Shown: positions 53,513 through 63,296, counted from the stretch's first letter. The stretch is 64,000 bases of DNA from Massilia sp. WG5 (GCF_001412595.2 NZ_CP012640.2:5084001-5148000), one strand, 5' to 3'. The notes: generated by a model not told the origin, from the sequence alone. Numbers and translations: made by a program.

Positions 53513-55038
53513 ACCTGAGCCTGCTCCGCAACGCCTTCTCCAACCTGCTCGGCGCCGTCATCCCCGCGCTGGTGGCGCTGGGCACCGTGCCGCTGGTGGT
53601 CAAGGGCCTGGGCGACGCAAGCTACGGCGTGTATTCGCTGGTCACCGCCATCGTCGGCTATTTCGCCGTCATCGACATCAACGTCACCGCCGGCTCGGTC
53701 AAGTACATCGCCGGCTTCAACGCAAATCGGGAGAACTGCGAGGCCCAGGACCGCATCAACGAGACCGTGTTCTTCGGCCTGTCGGTGTACGCGCTGCTGG
53801 GCGTACTGGGCGGCCTGGGCCTGTTCTTCGGCGCGCGGCTGCTCGTGACCCGCGTGTTCTCGGTGCCGCCGCAGCTGGTGGGGGAGGCGGTCGCCACCCT
53901 CAAGCTGGCGGCGCTCGGCTTCTTCCTCGGCCAGCTGCAGAGTTATCTGAACAGCATCCCGCAATCGCTGATGCGCTACGACATCGCCAGCCGCATCGAG
54001 ATGGTGTTCGGGACTGGCGTGCCGCTGCTGACGGTGGCGGTGCTGATGATGGGCTACGGCCTGTTCGAAGTGATCCTGCTGCGCGTAATCACGAGCGCCG
54101 TCAACTGCGTGGTGCTGTGGCGCTGCATCCGGCGCCTGCTGCCCGGGCTGGCCTGGCGCAAGCCGGGCGCGACGATCCGGCGCGAGCTGCTGGGCTTTTC
54201 CGCCTATTCTTTCCTGTCCCGCTTCGCCACGCTCTCGTATGCCTATGCCGACAAGCTGATCATTGGCGCCCTGGTCGGCGTGACCGGCCTGGCCTATTTT
54301 ACGGTCGCCTCGACCCTGGCGAACCGGATCCTGAGCCTGACCTACCGCCTGTCCGGGGTGTTCTTCCCGGCCGCCAGCGCACTGGCCGCGCGCGGCGAGC
54401 TGGAACGCTTGCGCACGCTGTACCTGAAGGCCAGCCGCTATGTCGTGTTCATCAACGCCTCGGTGCTGGTACTGGTGGCCGTGTTCTCCTACCAGATCCT
54501 GTACTACTGGATGAACCCGCAATTCGCGCGCGCCGGCCAGGTGGTGCTGGCGGTGATGGCGCTGTCGCAGTTCATCGATTCGCTCACCAGCCTGCCGTCC
54601 CTGGTGAACGACGGCATGGGCCATCCGCGCTTTTCCGGCATGTTCGCGCTGGCGCGGGCCGCCTTCGGCCTGGTCGTGGTCTACCTGGGCGTGGACGGCT
54701 GGGGCATCGCCGGCGCGGCCTGGGCCCACCTGATCGCCTCGGTGCTGCTGACCTGCGCCTTCCTGGTCGCCGTGCACGGCCGCACGGTGCCGGCGCGGCT
54801 CGGCGACCTGGCGCGCCAGGCTTATCTGCCGAGCGTGTTCGGGGTCGGCCTGGTGGCCGTCGTCGCCAACGCGGGCAACCGCCTGTTCGACGGCGGTCCG
54901 CTCGACCTGGTGCTGCTGGTGCTGCTGACGATGGCGCTGCTGTTCGCCTGGGGCATGCTGTTCGTGATCGAGAAGGGCGACAAGGATCTGGCCTGGTCCC
55001 GCGTGAAAGGTCTATTGTCGATGAGGAAAACGGTTTGA
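53509..55038 (+). CDS. Polysaccharide flippase (Wzx-like, MOP superfamily)
   Basis: 509 residues, about fourteen membrane helices. It begins NLSLLRNAFSNLLGAVIPALV, typical of Wzx-type flippases, with a conserved YGVYSLVTAIVGYFAVIDI. Moves undecaprenyl-linked repeat units across the inner membrane. The start at 53509 overlaps the stop of the Wzy-like gene (ATGA) and opens directly at the first helix. Its own stop overlaps the TTG start of the next glycosyltransferase. Confidence 0.88.
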   Translation: MNLSLLRNAFSNLLGAVIPALVALGTVPLVVKGLGDASYGVYSLVTAIVGYFAVIDINVTAGSVKYIAGFNANRENCEAQDRINETVFFGLSVYALLGVLGGLGLFFGARLLVTRVFSVPPQLVGEAVATLKLAALGFFLGQLQSYLNSIPQSLMRYDIASRIEMVFGTGVPLLTVAVLMMGYGLFEVILLRVITSAVNCVVLWRCIRRLLPGLAWRKPGATIRRELLGFSAYSFLSRFATLSYAYADKLIIGALVGVTGLAYFTVASTLANRILSLTYRLSGVFFPAASALAARGELERLRTLYLKASRYVVFINASVLVLVAVFSYQILYYWMNPQFARAGQVVLAVMALSQFIDSLTSLPSLVNDGMGHPRFSGMFALARAAFGLVVVYLGVDGWGIAGAAWAHLIASVLLTCAFLVAVHGRTVPARLGDLARQAYLPSVFGVGLVAVVANAGNRLFDGGPLDLVLLVLLTMALLFAWGMLFVIEKGDKDLAWSRVKGLLSMRKTV

Positions 55039-56246
55039 AGATTCTGATGGTTTCGGAGGATTTGCCGGGCACGCAGATCGGCGGCCTAGGCAAGCATGTG
55101 GTCACCCTGTCGAACGCCTTGCTGGAGCAGGGCCACGAGGTCGACATCATGGGGCGCAGCGACCGCTTGCATGCGGACAGCGCCTCCGAGATCGGCTTTC
55201 GCGGGCGCCTGCTGCCCGGCTTCGGCTTCGAGCGTCCGGGCTGGAAGGAATCCCAGCTCGGCTTTTTCAACCCGGTCAAGCGTCCCTGGTTCGCGCGCCG
55301 CGTGGCGCGCGCCCTCCTGCGCGTGGCCGGCAAGTACGACGTGGTGCACTATCACGGCCACCTGCCGATGGCGGGACGCTATGTGCCGGACGGCGTGAAC
55401 TTCGTGCAGAGCCGCCACGACCAGGGCAGCGAATGCGTGACCCACCTGCGCTTCAGGCAGGAGCACGTGTGCGAGACGCGCGACGTGCGCGACTGCGCGG
55501 CCTGTATCCATCCGGCGCCGAACGGACTGCGCCGCACGGTGTCGGGGCTCGCGGTGCGGCGCTACCGTTCCGAAACCGCCGAGTCCTTCGCGCGCCACAA
55601 GACGGTGTTCGTGTCCGATTTCCTGCGCCGCGCCTTCCTGCGCGCGGTGCCGGATGCCGACCTGTCGCGCGCGCGCGTGATCCACAACTTCATCCGGTAT
55701 TCCCACCTGCGCGAGCATGCGGCGGCGCCGCACGAGGTGCGCACGGGGGAGGTGATGCTGGTCGGGCGCATCGATTCCGGCAAGGGCTTCGGCGAATTCC
55801 TGGCCCAGGTCCAGGGCTGGCTGCCGCAGCATGCGCGCGTGACCATCATCGGCGACGGCCCGCTGCGCCCCGCGCTGGAGGCGAAATATGCCGGACCGCA
55901 GGTGCGCTTCCTCGGCTGGCAGCCCTACGACGAGGTGATCCGCCTGTCGGCGCGCAGCCACGTGCTGGTCGTGCCCTCGGTCTGCGAGGAAGCCTGTTCC
56001 ACCACGGTGCTGGAAGCACTGGCGCTGGGCAAGCCCTGCCTGGCGCTGGCGCGCGGCGGCACGCCGGAACTGGCGACCTACCAATACTACGACGGCCAGC
56101 TTGGGCTGGCCCAAACCATGCCGCGCCTGGTGGAGCGGCTGGTCGAGCTGCTGGGACGTGCGCCAGTGACGGTGCCGCTCCCGGCTTCCTTCCCGATGGA
56201 CGTGTCGAGCGCCATTCCACGCATACTGGACTTCTATGCAGAATAA
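55035..56246 (+). CDS. Glycosyltransferase family 4
   Basis: 403 residues, GT-B fold. The N-terminal domain opens KILMVSEDLPGTQIGGLGKHV with the glycine-rich acceptor loop. The C-terminal domain has VMLVGRIDSGKGFGEFL, VTIIGDGPLRPALEAKY and VVPSVCEEACSTTVLEALALGKP, the GT4 donor site. An insert with several cysteines (CETRDVRDCAACIHP) resembles those of GT4 enzymes that carry a Cys-rich loop. TTG start at 55035 follows GAGGAAAA by seven bases. Donor sugar unknown. Confidence 0.88.
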   Translation: MKILMVSEDLPGTQIGGLGKHVVTLSNALLEQGHEVDIMGRSDRLHADSASEIGFRGRLLPGFGFERPGWKESQLGFFNPVKRPWFARRVARALLRVAGKYDVVHYHGHLPMAGRYVPDGVNFVQSRHDQGSECVTHLRFRQEHVCETRDVRDCAACIHPAPNGLRRTVSGLAVRRYRSETAESFARHKTVFVSDFLRRAFLRAVPDADLSRARVIHNFIRYSHLREHAAAPHEVRTGEVMLVGRIDSGKGFGEFLAQVQGWLPQHARVTIIGDGPLRPALEAKYAGPQVRFLGWQPYDEVIRLSARSHVLVVPSVCEEACSTTVLEALALGKPCLALARGGTPELATYQYYDGQLGLAQTMPRLVERLVELLGRAPVTVPLPASFPMDVSSAIPRILDFYAE

Positions 56247-57006
56247 TACGAGCACCAAGCCTACCTTCTCGATCGTCACCTGCACCTGGAACAGCGCCGC
56301 CACCCTGGCCGACACCCTGGCCTCGGTGCAGCGCCAGACCTGCCAGGATGTCGAACACATTTTCGTCGACGGCGGCTCCACCGACGGCACCCTCGAGATG
56401 ATCGCCGCCTACCCGGGCCGCAAGCGCGTCCTGCGCGACGTCGGCGGCGGCATCAGCCGCGCCATGAACCAGGGCATCGAAGCGGCCACCGGCGAATATG
56501 TGGCGCACCTGCATTCGGACGATTACTATGCCAGCGACGACGTGCTGGCCACCGTCGCCGAACGCTTCGCCAGCGAGCGCGTGGACTGGGTGTTCGGCAG
56601 CGTGCAGGTGCTGAAGGACGGCGAACTGATTCCGCCTTATCCGGTGCTGCCCTTCACTTACCGCTCCTTCGCCGCCGGACATGCCTCGGTGCCGCATCCG
56701 GCCGTGTTTATCCGCCGCAGCGCCTTTGGCCGGGTCGGGATGTTCGACGAAAAGCTGAAATATGCGATGGACATCGATCTCTGGCTGCGGCTGGGCCAGA
56801 TCGCCCGCCCGGCGACCGTCGACCGTCCGCTGACCATCTTCCGCGACCATGCGGGCAGCGTGTCCTCGGCCAACAAGATCAAGGCGCGCCAGGAAGAATT
56901 CGAAGTGCGCAAACGCTATATGAGCCGGGCGCCGCTGGCCTTCGGGATCTACTGCCTGCGCTACATGAAGCGGATGCGGGCCTTGCGCGCAGAAGCGGCA
57001 CACTGA
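56236..57006 (+). CDS. Glycosyltransferase family 2
   Basis: 256 residues, GT-A fold: FSIVTCTWNSAATLADTLASV, HIFVDGGSTDGTLEM, GGISRAMNQGI, and the metal site HLHSDDYYAS (DxD-like). The catalytic region later shows PHPAVFIRRSAFGRVG. Overlaps the end of the previous glycosyltransferase by 11 bases. A 9-bp hairpin follows in the intergenic region. Adds one sugar of the repeat unit; which one is not known. Confidence 0.9.
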   Translation: MQNNTSTKPTFSIVTCTWNSAATLADTLASVQRQTCQDVEHIFVDGGSTDGTLEMIAAYPGRKRVLRDVGGGISRAMNQGIEAATGEYVAHLHSDDYYASDDVLATVAERFASERVDWVFGSVQVLKDGELIPPYPVLPFTYRSFAAGHASVPHPAVFIRRSAFGRVGMFDEKLKYAMDIDLWLRLGQIARPATVDRPLTIFRDHAGSVSSANKIKARQEEFEVRKRYMSRAPLAFGIYCLRYMKRMRALRAEAAH

Positions 57007-57355
57007 GCGTCGCATTGACTGAAACTGTTGGTGACAAGTTGTGGTCGATCCGGCAAGTTTGCCGGATTGCTCTCTGAGTTTCCAAACTATCTTTTCAGTT
57101 AAAAAACAAACTTTGTATTCTTGTAAATATTGGCATTGAGGAGACGTCCTTACACGCGTTGGATTTTCGCGATGCACGGGAAAAAATCTTTGATTTCTAA
57201 GGGAAATTTTCCGCAAATCAATTGATGTGCGGTACTATTATTCGGAACAGATCAGCGCTTCTCACTCACAAAAAGCGCGCTTTACCGAATTCGCCTGGCG
57301 CCATGCCGACGGGTCACCCCTTGTAAGTCTTGGTTAATATTCTCGGAGCTCCCAC
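57007..57355. other. 349-base AT-rich gap before the lyase-like gene
   Basis: No gene is visible. It opens with a hairpin ATCCGGCAA/TTGCCGGAT (57048-57056 with 57059-57067) that lacks a T-tract. Then comes an AT-rich stretch (57080-57260) unlike the surrounding GC-rich coding DNA, a probable promoter region, although no -35/-10 pair at proper spacing stands out. GGAG precedes the lyase start by seven bases. Confidence 0.5.
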
Positions 57356-59587
57356 ATGAAATTTCATCGGAAAGGAATCGTCCTCGCGGTCGCCCTGACG
57401 TCGCTGTTTTGTTCGTTCAGCGCGCGCGCCGACTGGGCGCAATCCACCGATCCCCTGGTTGTCCAGCCCGCCCCGGCCAATGGCCAGGTGCAGGCGCAAA
57501 ACCCGCCCGGCTTCGCCTGGGCACGCTACCCCAGCGGTCCCGCCAGCTACGTGATCGAGATCACGCCCGCCGGCGGTGCACCGGTGACGGCGACCGTCGA
57601 CCGTAACTGGTACCTGCCGACCAAGGCCCTGGCCCTCGGCAATTACACCTGGCGCGTGCGCCCGGCCGGCGGATCCGACTGGTCGACCCCGCGTTCGTTC
57701 TCGATCACCAGCAAGTCGACCGTGTTCGAGGTGCCGGACAACGCCACCCTGCGTGCGCGTATCTCGGCCAAGCCGCGTCCGCGCTCGCTGCCGTCGTCGA
57801 CCACGCCGTACTCGACCTGGAACACGGCCAAGAAGACCGAACTCGAGCCCTACCTGAGCCGGCTGACCAACGAGGTCAAGCTGCAGATGGGCGTGCTGCC
57901 CAACCTCAGCGATGCGCGCTGGCCGATCGCGATCTCCGCGCCGCTGACCGCGCAGATGGCCGCGCAGCAGACCGACGTGCGCAACAAGATCAACGAAGCC
58001 ACCCGCCAGATGGAAGCCGCGGCCCTGCTGTGGCGCATCCGCAAGGATCCGGTCTTCCTGAACGAAGCGATCAAGCGCGGCGACCAGCTCGCTTCGCTGA
58101 CCCCGACCGGCCCGACCAGCTACGCCAACCAGGACCAGGCCACCCGCCAGATCGCGCTGTCGCTGATCAAGACCATCGACATGCTGCCGGGCGACCTCGA
58201 CGCGACGCGCCGTAACCGCTGGCTCGACATCGTGCGCGTGCGCACCAACGAGATGTTCAGCAACCTGGCCGGCGACAACGGCCGTCTCGATCAGTACCCG
58301 TTCGATTCGCACGGCAACACCCTGATGATCTTCATGTCGCTGATCTCGAGCCTGGCGCTGGACGACATTCCGGATGCCCAGAAGTGGTTCGACTTCTGCT
58401 TCCGCGCCTACGTCAACACCCCGTCGCCGTGGGCCGGACCGGAAGGCGGCTACGCCAACGGCACCGCCTATGCCGAGTACGCGGCCGGCTACATGGTCGC
58501 GCTGTGGGATTCGATCAACCAGGCGAGCGGCGTGAACATGTACGCCAAGCCCTGGACCCTGGGCTTCCTCGACTTCGCCATGATGCTGACCCCGCCGGGC
58601 GCGAAGGTCCATGCCTTCGGCGACGGCTCCGACACCAAGCCGGACCCGCGCGTGTTCCACGCCTTCGCCCAGCGCATGGTCAATCCGCGCGCGAACTGGT
58701 ACCAGTCCCAGCTGCCGGGCATCGAGGACGGCATGTCCGTGCTCGAGGCGCCGTACCCGATGCCGATCGCCGGCAACACGGTGTTCACCCCGCCGTCGAA
58801 TGAAGCGTATTACCCGAGCACGGGCTGGGTCGCGATCCACAGCGACATCGGCAACCCCAACCGCACCTCGTTCTACTTCAAGTCGAGCCCCTACGGTTCC
58901 TTCAACCACAGCCATGGCGACCAGAACGGCTTCCTGCTGTCGTCCGGCGGCCAGCCGCTGCTGGTCAAGGCCGGCTGGTACGACTGGTACGGTTCGCCGT
59001 ACTGGACCGACTGGTACCACCAGACCAAGTCGCAGAACGCAGTCACCTTCGACGGCGGCAAGGGCCAGCTGGTCGACGGCTACCGTGAGCAGCTGCAGCG
59101 CAACGGCAAGATCACCGGCTGGGCGGTGAATGCGAACTACGACTACGCGGAAGGCGATGCGACCCCGTCCTACGGCGGTCAGCTGACGATGGCCAAGCGC
59201 CAGACCTGGTACCTGAAGGCCCAGAATGCGATCCTGGTGCGCGACAAGCTGTCGGCCGTGGTCCCGCACACCTACGAGTTCAACGTCCACGCCCCGGTGG
59301 CGTTCACGGTGGAGAGCCCGTCGAGCGTGAAGGTCGCGATCAACGGCCAGTCGGTCTGCCTGCGCGACCTGAACGGCAATGCGCCTTTCGCGACCTGGAC
59401 CGGTCCGGCCCCGAAGGCCGGCGTGACCGAAGCCCATGGCGCCTTCTACCTGAAGAACGACGGCAAGTCGGTCGGCGAGTTCCTGGTGCTGATGGACGTC
59501 GGCTGCAAGCGTCCGACCGTCAAGGTCGCGGCAAGCGGCACCGGCCGCACCGTTACCATCGGCAGCCAGAGCATCACGATCAACTAA
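57356..59587 (+). CDS. Heparinase II/III-like, DUF4962-type polysaccharide lyase (copy B, in the EPS cluster)
   Basis: 743 residues, same length and same architecture as the protein at 12162: signal peptide ending at ARA/DWAQ, Ig-like N-terminal part (FAWARYPS, YTWRVRPAGG), alpha-toroid, and a heparinase-like C-domain with FNHSHGDQNGF and WTDWYHQTKSQNAV. Lyases in EPS clusters trim or release the polymer. Its own AT-rich upstream region and a terminator downstream suggest it is transcribed alone. Activity and substrate are inferred. Confidence 0.83.
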   Translation: MKFHRKGIVLAVALTSLFCSFSARADWAQSTDPLVVQPAPANGQVQAQNPPGFAWARYPSGPASYVIEITPAGGAPVTATVDRNWYLPTKALALGNYTWRVRPAGGSDWSTPRSFSITSKSTVFEVPDNATLRARISAKPRPRSLPSSTTPYSTWNTAKKTELEPYLSRLTNEVKLQMGVLPNLSDARWPIAISAPLTAQMAAQQTDVRNKINEATRQMEAAALLWRIRKDPVFLNEAIKRGDQLASLTPTGPTSYANQDQATRQIALSLIKTIDMLPGDLDATRRNRWLDIVRVRTNEMFSNLAGDNGRLDQYPFDSHGNTLMIFMSLISSLALDDIPDAQKWFDFCFRAYVNTPSPWAGPEGGYANGTAYAEYAAGYMVALWDSINQASGVNMYAKPWTLGFLDFAMMLTPPGAKVHAFGDGSDTKPDPRVFHAFAQRMVNPRANWYQSQLPGIEDGMSVLEAPYPMPIAGNTVFTPPSNEAYYPSTGWVAIHSDIGNPNRTSFYFKSSPYGSFNHSHGDQNGFLLSSGGQPLLVKAGWYDWYGSPYWTDWYHQTKSQNAVTFDGGKGQLVDGYREQLQRNGKITGWAVNANYDYAEGDATPSYGGQLTMAKRQTWYLKAQNAILVRDKLSAVVPHTYEFNVHAPVAFTVESPSSVKVAINGQSVCLRDLNGNAPFATWTGPAPKAGVTEAHGAFYLKNDGKSVGEFLVLMDVGCKRPTVKVAASGTGRTVTIGSQSITIN

Positions 59588-59660
59588 GTCAACTAAGCAT
59601 CGGCTCAGCCTGGCGTCAGCCGGGCAGTCCGCCCGCCGTGCTACACTCGGCGCGCGGCCG

Positions 59661-59699
59661 AAGTCCTTCGCAGGCAGGCGCCGCGAAGGACTTTTTTTT
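59661..59699 (+). terminator. Rho-independent terminator after the EPS lyase-like gene
   Basis: Stem AAGTCCTTCGC (59661-59671) with GCGAAGGACTT, 11 bp, 11-nt loop, followed by a run of eight T (59692-59699). The next gene starts only 22 bases after the T-run. Confidence 0.9.
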
Positions 59700-59721
59700 C
59701 GCTGCGCACCAACAGGCATGC

Positions 59722-60576
59722 ATGAAACAGGTATTCCTCATCGCCGCCCACAAGGATCCCGCCCAGCTGAACGCGCTGGTCGAGCAGCTGCGCGATGACG
59801 ATTTCCTGATCTACGTGCACCTCGACGCCAAGGGCGCCATCGATCCCGCCGAGGTGCATCCCGCCGCGCGCCTGATTCATGAGCGCGTCGCCGTGCACTG
59901 GGGCTGCTTCAGCCAGGTGCAGGCGACCCTCAACTCGCTCGCGCAGATCGTGGTCGAGGCGCCCGAATTCGACAAGGTGCTGTTCCTCAGCGCCCAGGAC
60001 TTCCCGCTGCTGTCCAACAGCGCGCTGAAGGCGGCGCTGGCGGAACTGCGCGAAAACGAACTGCTGGATACCGTGGCGATCGGCCGCGAAGCCGGCCAGT
60101 GGGCGGCCGACTACCGCTACCAGTACTTCTACCGCGATGAAGCGGGCAGGCCGGCGCGCCTGGCCTGCTCGCTGGCGAACCGCGCGATGCGCGCCTGCGG
60201 CCTCAGGCGCCGCCTGCCGGCCGGCCTGCAGCCCTACGGCGGTTCCTCGTGGTGGGCGCTGTCGCGCGACTGCGTGCGCGAGCTCCTGGCGCGCGTCCGG
60301 CGCGAGCCCGGCATCCTGCGTTTCTTCCGCAGCGTGTCCTGCCCGGACGAGATGTTCTTCCAGACCCTGGTGATGAATTCCCGCTTCAGGGACCGGGTGC
60401 TGTCCGAGAACTTCCGCTACATCCAGTGGCCGGAGCAGGGCGCGCGCAACCCCAAGATCCTCGACGAGCACGACTTCGAACGCATCGCCGCCTCGACCGC
60501 GCATTTCTGCCGCAAGATCGACAGCCGGGCGAGCGCGGGGCTGCTGCCGCGGCTGCTGGCATTGCGCGGTTCCTGA
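59722..60576 (+). CDS. Core-2/I-branching-type N-acetylglucosaminyltransferase-like (GT14)
   Basis: 284 residues: QVFLIAAHKDPAQLNALVEQL, FLIYVHLDAKGAIDP, HWGCFSQVQATLNSLAQIV, LFLSAQDFPLLSN, GGSSWWALSRDCVREL and SCPDEMFFQTLVMNS. These match the GT14 family of beta-1,6-GlcNAc or xylosyl transferases, which in bacteria add side branches. No membrane anchor. The start has no clear Shine-Dalgarno, and a strong terminator ends 22 bases upstream, so how it is transcribed is unclear. Confidence 0.85.
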   Translation: MKQVFLIAAHKDPAQLNALVEQLRDDDFLIYVHLDAKGAIDPAEVHPAARLIHERVAVHWGCFSQVQATLNSLAQIVVEAPEFDKVLFLSAQDFPLLSNSALKAALAELRENELLDTVAIGREAGQWAADYRYQYFYRDEAGRPARLACSLANRAMRACGLRRRLPAGLQPYGGSSWWALSRDCVRELLARVRREPGILRFFRSVSCPDEMFFQTLVMNSRFRDRVLSENFRYIQWPEQGARNPKILDEHDFERIAASTAHFCRKIDSRASAGLLPRLLALRGS

Positions 60577-60597
60577 TCGCGTACTGTTGGCTTTTGC

Positions 60598-60616
60598 GTG
60601 GGCATGGTATGCCCAC
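60598..60616. repeat. Short palindromic repeat GTGGGCAT/ATGCCCAC
   Basis: GTGGGCAT-GGT-ATGCCCAC followed by CCTACG, 20 bases before the next glycosyltransferase. The form is that of short dispersed palindromes common between genes in Betaproteobacteria. Only one copy is seen in the window. Confidence 0.6.
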
Positions 60617-60635
60617 CCTACGTTATCATCGGCCC

Positions 60636-61877
60636 ATGCCAAGCCAAGCCCCTGTACCGAAGCTGTCGATCGCCTTCATCGTCCGCGATCCCCTGCCACC
60701 CATCCGCGCCGACGTGCTGACCCTGTTCGGCGCCGAGATGCCGCGCTACGGCGTGTACACGGAACTGGTGGGGCAGGGCGGGGCCGATGCGCCCGGTTCG
60801 CCCTGGGCGGCCGGCGGCATGCATGTGGTGGGCAGCCTGCGCTCGCGTTTCGCCAGCGTCTGCTCGCCGCTGTGGGATTTCCTCGGCCTGTGCCGCGCGC
60901 TGCGCGAACAGCGGCCGGACTGCCTGCAGGTGCGCGACAAGATCGCCAGCGGCGTCCTCGGCCGCATCATGGCCGCGCTGCTGCGCGTGCCCTTCGTTTA
61001 CTGGATGTCCTTCCCCATCGTCGAAGGTTTCGAAGTCCGCCGCGACGACATCGCGCGCCAGGAGCGCAGCCTGAAGGGCCGCCTGAAGTGGGCCGCGCAC
61101 GCGCTGCGCGCCCGGGCCTCGCGCCTGGCGATCTACAAGCTGGTGCTGCCGGGCGCACGCCACATCTTCGTGCAAAGCGATGCGATGGCCGACTGGCTGG
61201 CCGCCAAGGGCTTCGACCGCGCGCGCATGACGGCGGTGCCGATGGGCGTCGACGCCGCGCTGTTCGACCGCGCGAGCGTGGCCCCGGTCGATGACGCGCG
61301 CCTGGACGGCAGAAGGGTGGTGCTCTACCTGGGGCGCATCGCGCAGTCGCGCAAGTCCGACTTCCTGCTGGACGTGGCCGCCGAACTGCGCCAGGCCGTG
61401 CCGGACGTGCTGCTGGTGATCGCCGGCGATGCGCCGTCCGACGACGAGATGGCCTGGATGCGGCGCGAGATCCGCGCCCGCGGGCTCGACGCACACGTGC
61501 TGCTGACCGGCTGGCTGCCCCAGCGCACCGCGCTCGGCTATGCGGTGCGGGCCGAGGTCGGGCTGTCGCCGATCCCGCGCGGCACCCTGTTCGACGTCTC
61601 CTCGCCGACCAAGCTGGTCGAATACCTGGCGCTGAGCATTCCCAGCGTGGCCAACGACATCCCCGACCAGCGCCTCGTCATCGAAGAGAGCGGCGCGGGC
61701 CTGTGCGTGCCGATGGAAGCCCGCGCTTTCGCCGACGCCACGCTGGCTTTGCTGAACGATACGGAACTGGCCCGGCAGTTTGCGATGCGTGGCCCAACGT
61801 ACGTAAAAACCCATCGGACATATGATATTCTGGGTCGAAATGTTGCAAGAATTTACAAAAAAATCCTGACGGAGTAG
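60636..61877 (+). CDS. Glycosyltransferase family 4
   Basis: 413 residues, GT-B fold. N-terminal IAFIVRDPLPPIRADVL, a middle YKLVLPGARHIFVQSDAM typical of the linker, then MGVDAALF, VVLYLGRIAQSRKSDFLLD, LLVIAGDAPSDDE and a C-terminal SPTKLVEYLALSIPSVANDIPDQR. The donor-site Glu (EYLALSIP) is in place. ATG at 60636 is the first that opens the fold; no strong Shine-Dalgarno. Acceptor and sugar unknown. Nine bases before the CapK-like gene. Confidence 0.87.
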   Translation: MPSQAPVPKLSIAFIVRDPLPPIRADVLTLFGAEMPRYGVYTELVGQGGADAPGSPWAAGGMHVVGSLRSRFASVCSPLWDFLGLCRALREQRPDCLQVRDKIASGVLGRIMAALLRVPFVYWMSFPIVEGFEVRRDDIARQERSLKGRLKWAAHALRARASRLAIYKLVLPGARHIFVQSDAMADWLAAKGFDRARMTAVPMGVDAALFDRASVAPVDDARLDGRRVVLYLGRIAQSRKSDFLLDVAAELRQAVPDVLLVIAGDAPSDDEMAWMRREIRARGLDAHVLLTGWLPQRTALGYAVRAEVGLSPIPRGTLFDVSSPTKLVEYLALSIPSVANDIPDQRLVIEESGAGLCVPMEARAFADATLALLNDTELARQFAMRGPTYVKTHRTYDILGRNVARIYKKILTE

Positions 61878-61886
61878 CTCTTAACG

Positions 61887-63212
61887 ATGTGGACCCGCTC
61901 GCTCAAGTTTTCCCTGCGTTCGCTCGGGCGTGAGCTGGTCCGTAACCTCTGGGGGCGCCTCTTCGTCTACCCCGCCCTGGCCGGCAACGAGTACTCGCGC
62001 CACAAGCTGGCGCGCTACGTCGAGCGGCGCGCCGCAAAAGTCGGCGTAGCGCTCGACGGCGATCCCTTCAGCCTGCCGCACCTGGCGCCCGGCACGCCGC
62101 TGCTCACGAAACAGGAGCTGCGCCAGCATCCCGAGCGCCTGCTGCGTCCGCGCCGCTTCGGTTCCCTGATCCGCACCACCATCAAGACCAGCGGCACCTC
62201 GGGCACGCCGCTGAGCATCGTCCAGTCGCTCGGCAATATGGTGCGGGAAGAGGGCTTCGTCTACCGGCAATTGCGCTGGATCGGCTGGCAGCATGGCCAG
62301 CCGCGCGCCTGGATCCGCGGCGACATCGTCTGCGCCGACCATCCGCCGGACGGCCGTTACTGGTGTCGCGACTGGGTCGGCAATATGCTGATGATGTCCT
62401 CGTACCACTTGTCCAATGAAAGCATCGGCGCCTATATCGCCGCGCTGGAAGCCTTCGAGCCGGTCGTGATCCACGCCTACCCGTCCTCGATCGCGGCGCT
62501 GGCGGCCTGGCTGAACGCGCGCGGACGGCGCTACGGCGGCCGTGCGCTGAAGGGCGTGATGACCTCGTCCGAAACGATGGAGCCGGAAGTGCGCGCGGCG
62601 GTCGAGCAGGCGTTCGGCGTGCGCGTGTTCGACTGGTACGGCCAGTCCGAGCGGGTGGCCGCGATCGGCACCTGCGAACACGGCAGCTACCACGTGCTGA
62701 CCGACTACAGCGGCGTCGCGCTGCTCGAAACGGAGAACGCCAAGGCCTGGGAACTGGTCGGCACCGGCCTGAACAACCTGGCGATGCCGCTGGTGCATTA
62801 CCGCACCGGTGATACGGTGGAGCCCGGCGACGGCGCGCCCTGCGCCTGCGGCCGCGTGTTCCCGACCATCAAGGCCGTGCTGGGACGCCAGGAAAAAGTC
62901 ATCACCTTGCCGGACGGCCGCATGATCGGGCGCCTGGACCGCATCTTCCAGGGCCATGACAAGCACCTGGTCGAGGGCCAGGTGTCGTACCGCGGCAACG
63001 GTCGTTTCGTGCTGCGGGTGGTGACCGCCGAGGGCTGGAGCGAGGCCGACAGCCGCGCCATGGTCGACAAATTCCTGCTGCGCGTCCCCGGCGTCGAGGT
63101 AAGGGTGGAGCAGGTCGGCGCGATTCCGCGCGGCCCGCGGGGCAAATTCGAGTTCGTCGTTGTCGAAAAGGAAGGCGAACTGTGCGCACCACCGGAAATT
63201 CATGATGTATGA
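61887..63212 (+). CDS. CapK/phenylacetate-CoA-ligase-like adenylating enzyme
   Basis: 441 residues of the ANL-type PaaK/CapK family. Motifs in order: TIKTSGTSGTPLSIVQ (phosphate loop), MTSSETMEPEVRAAVEQAFGVRVFDWYGQSE (the A5-like region), YRTGDTVEP, and GRLDRIF with a C-terminal domain. Such proteins are common in capsule and EPS loci. They are presumed to activate an acid for transfer to the polymer, such as an amino acid or acyl group. No CoA substrate can be named from the sequence. Confidence 0.82.
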   Translation: MWTRSLKFSLRSLGRELVRNLWGRLFVYPALAGNEYSRHKLARYVERRAAKVGVALDGDPFSLPHLAPGTPLLTKQELRQHPERLLRPRRFGSLIRTTIKTSGTSGTPLSIVQSLGNMVREEGFVYRQLRWIGWQHGQPRAWIRGDIVCADHPPDGRYWCRDWVGNMLMMSSYHLSNESIGAYIAALEAFEPVVIHAYPSSIAALAAWLNARGRRYGGRALKGVMTSSETMEPEVRAAVEQAFGVRVFDWYGQSERVAAIGTCEHGSYHVLTDYSGVALLETENAKAWELVGTGLNNLAMPLVHYRTGDTVEPGDGAPCACGRVFPTIKAVLGRQEKVITLPDGRMIGRLDRIFQGHDKHLVEGQVSYRGNGRFVLRVVTAEGWSEADSRAMVDKFLLRVPGVEVRVEQVGAIPRGPRGKFEFVVVEKEGELCAPPEIHDV

Positions 63213-63296
63213 TCGAAACATTGCCCGTTTAATAAGAGCGTGTATTTTGTTACAACAGCAGGCGACAAAACAGGGAACGGCGATGGAGAACGGCGA

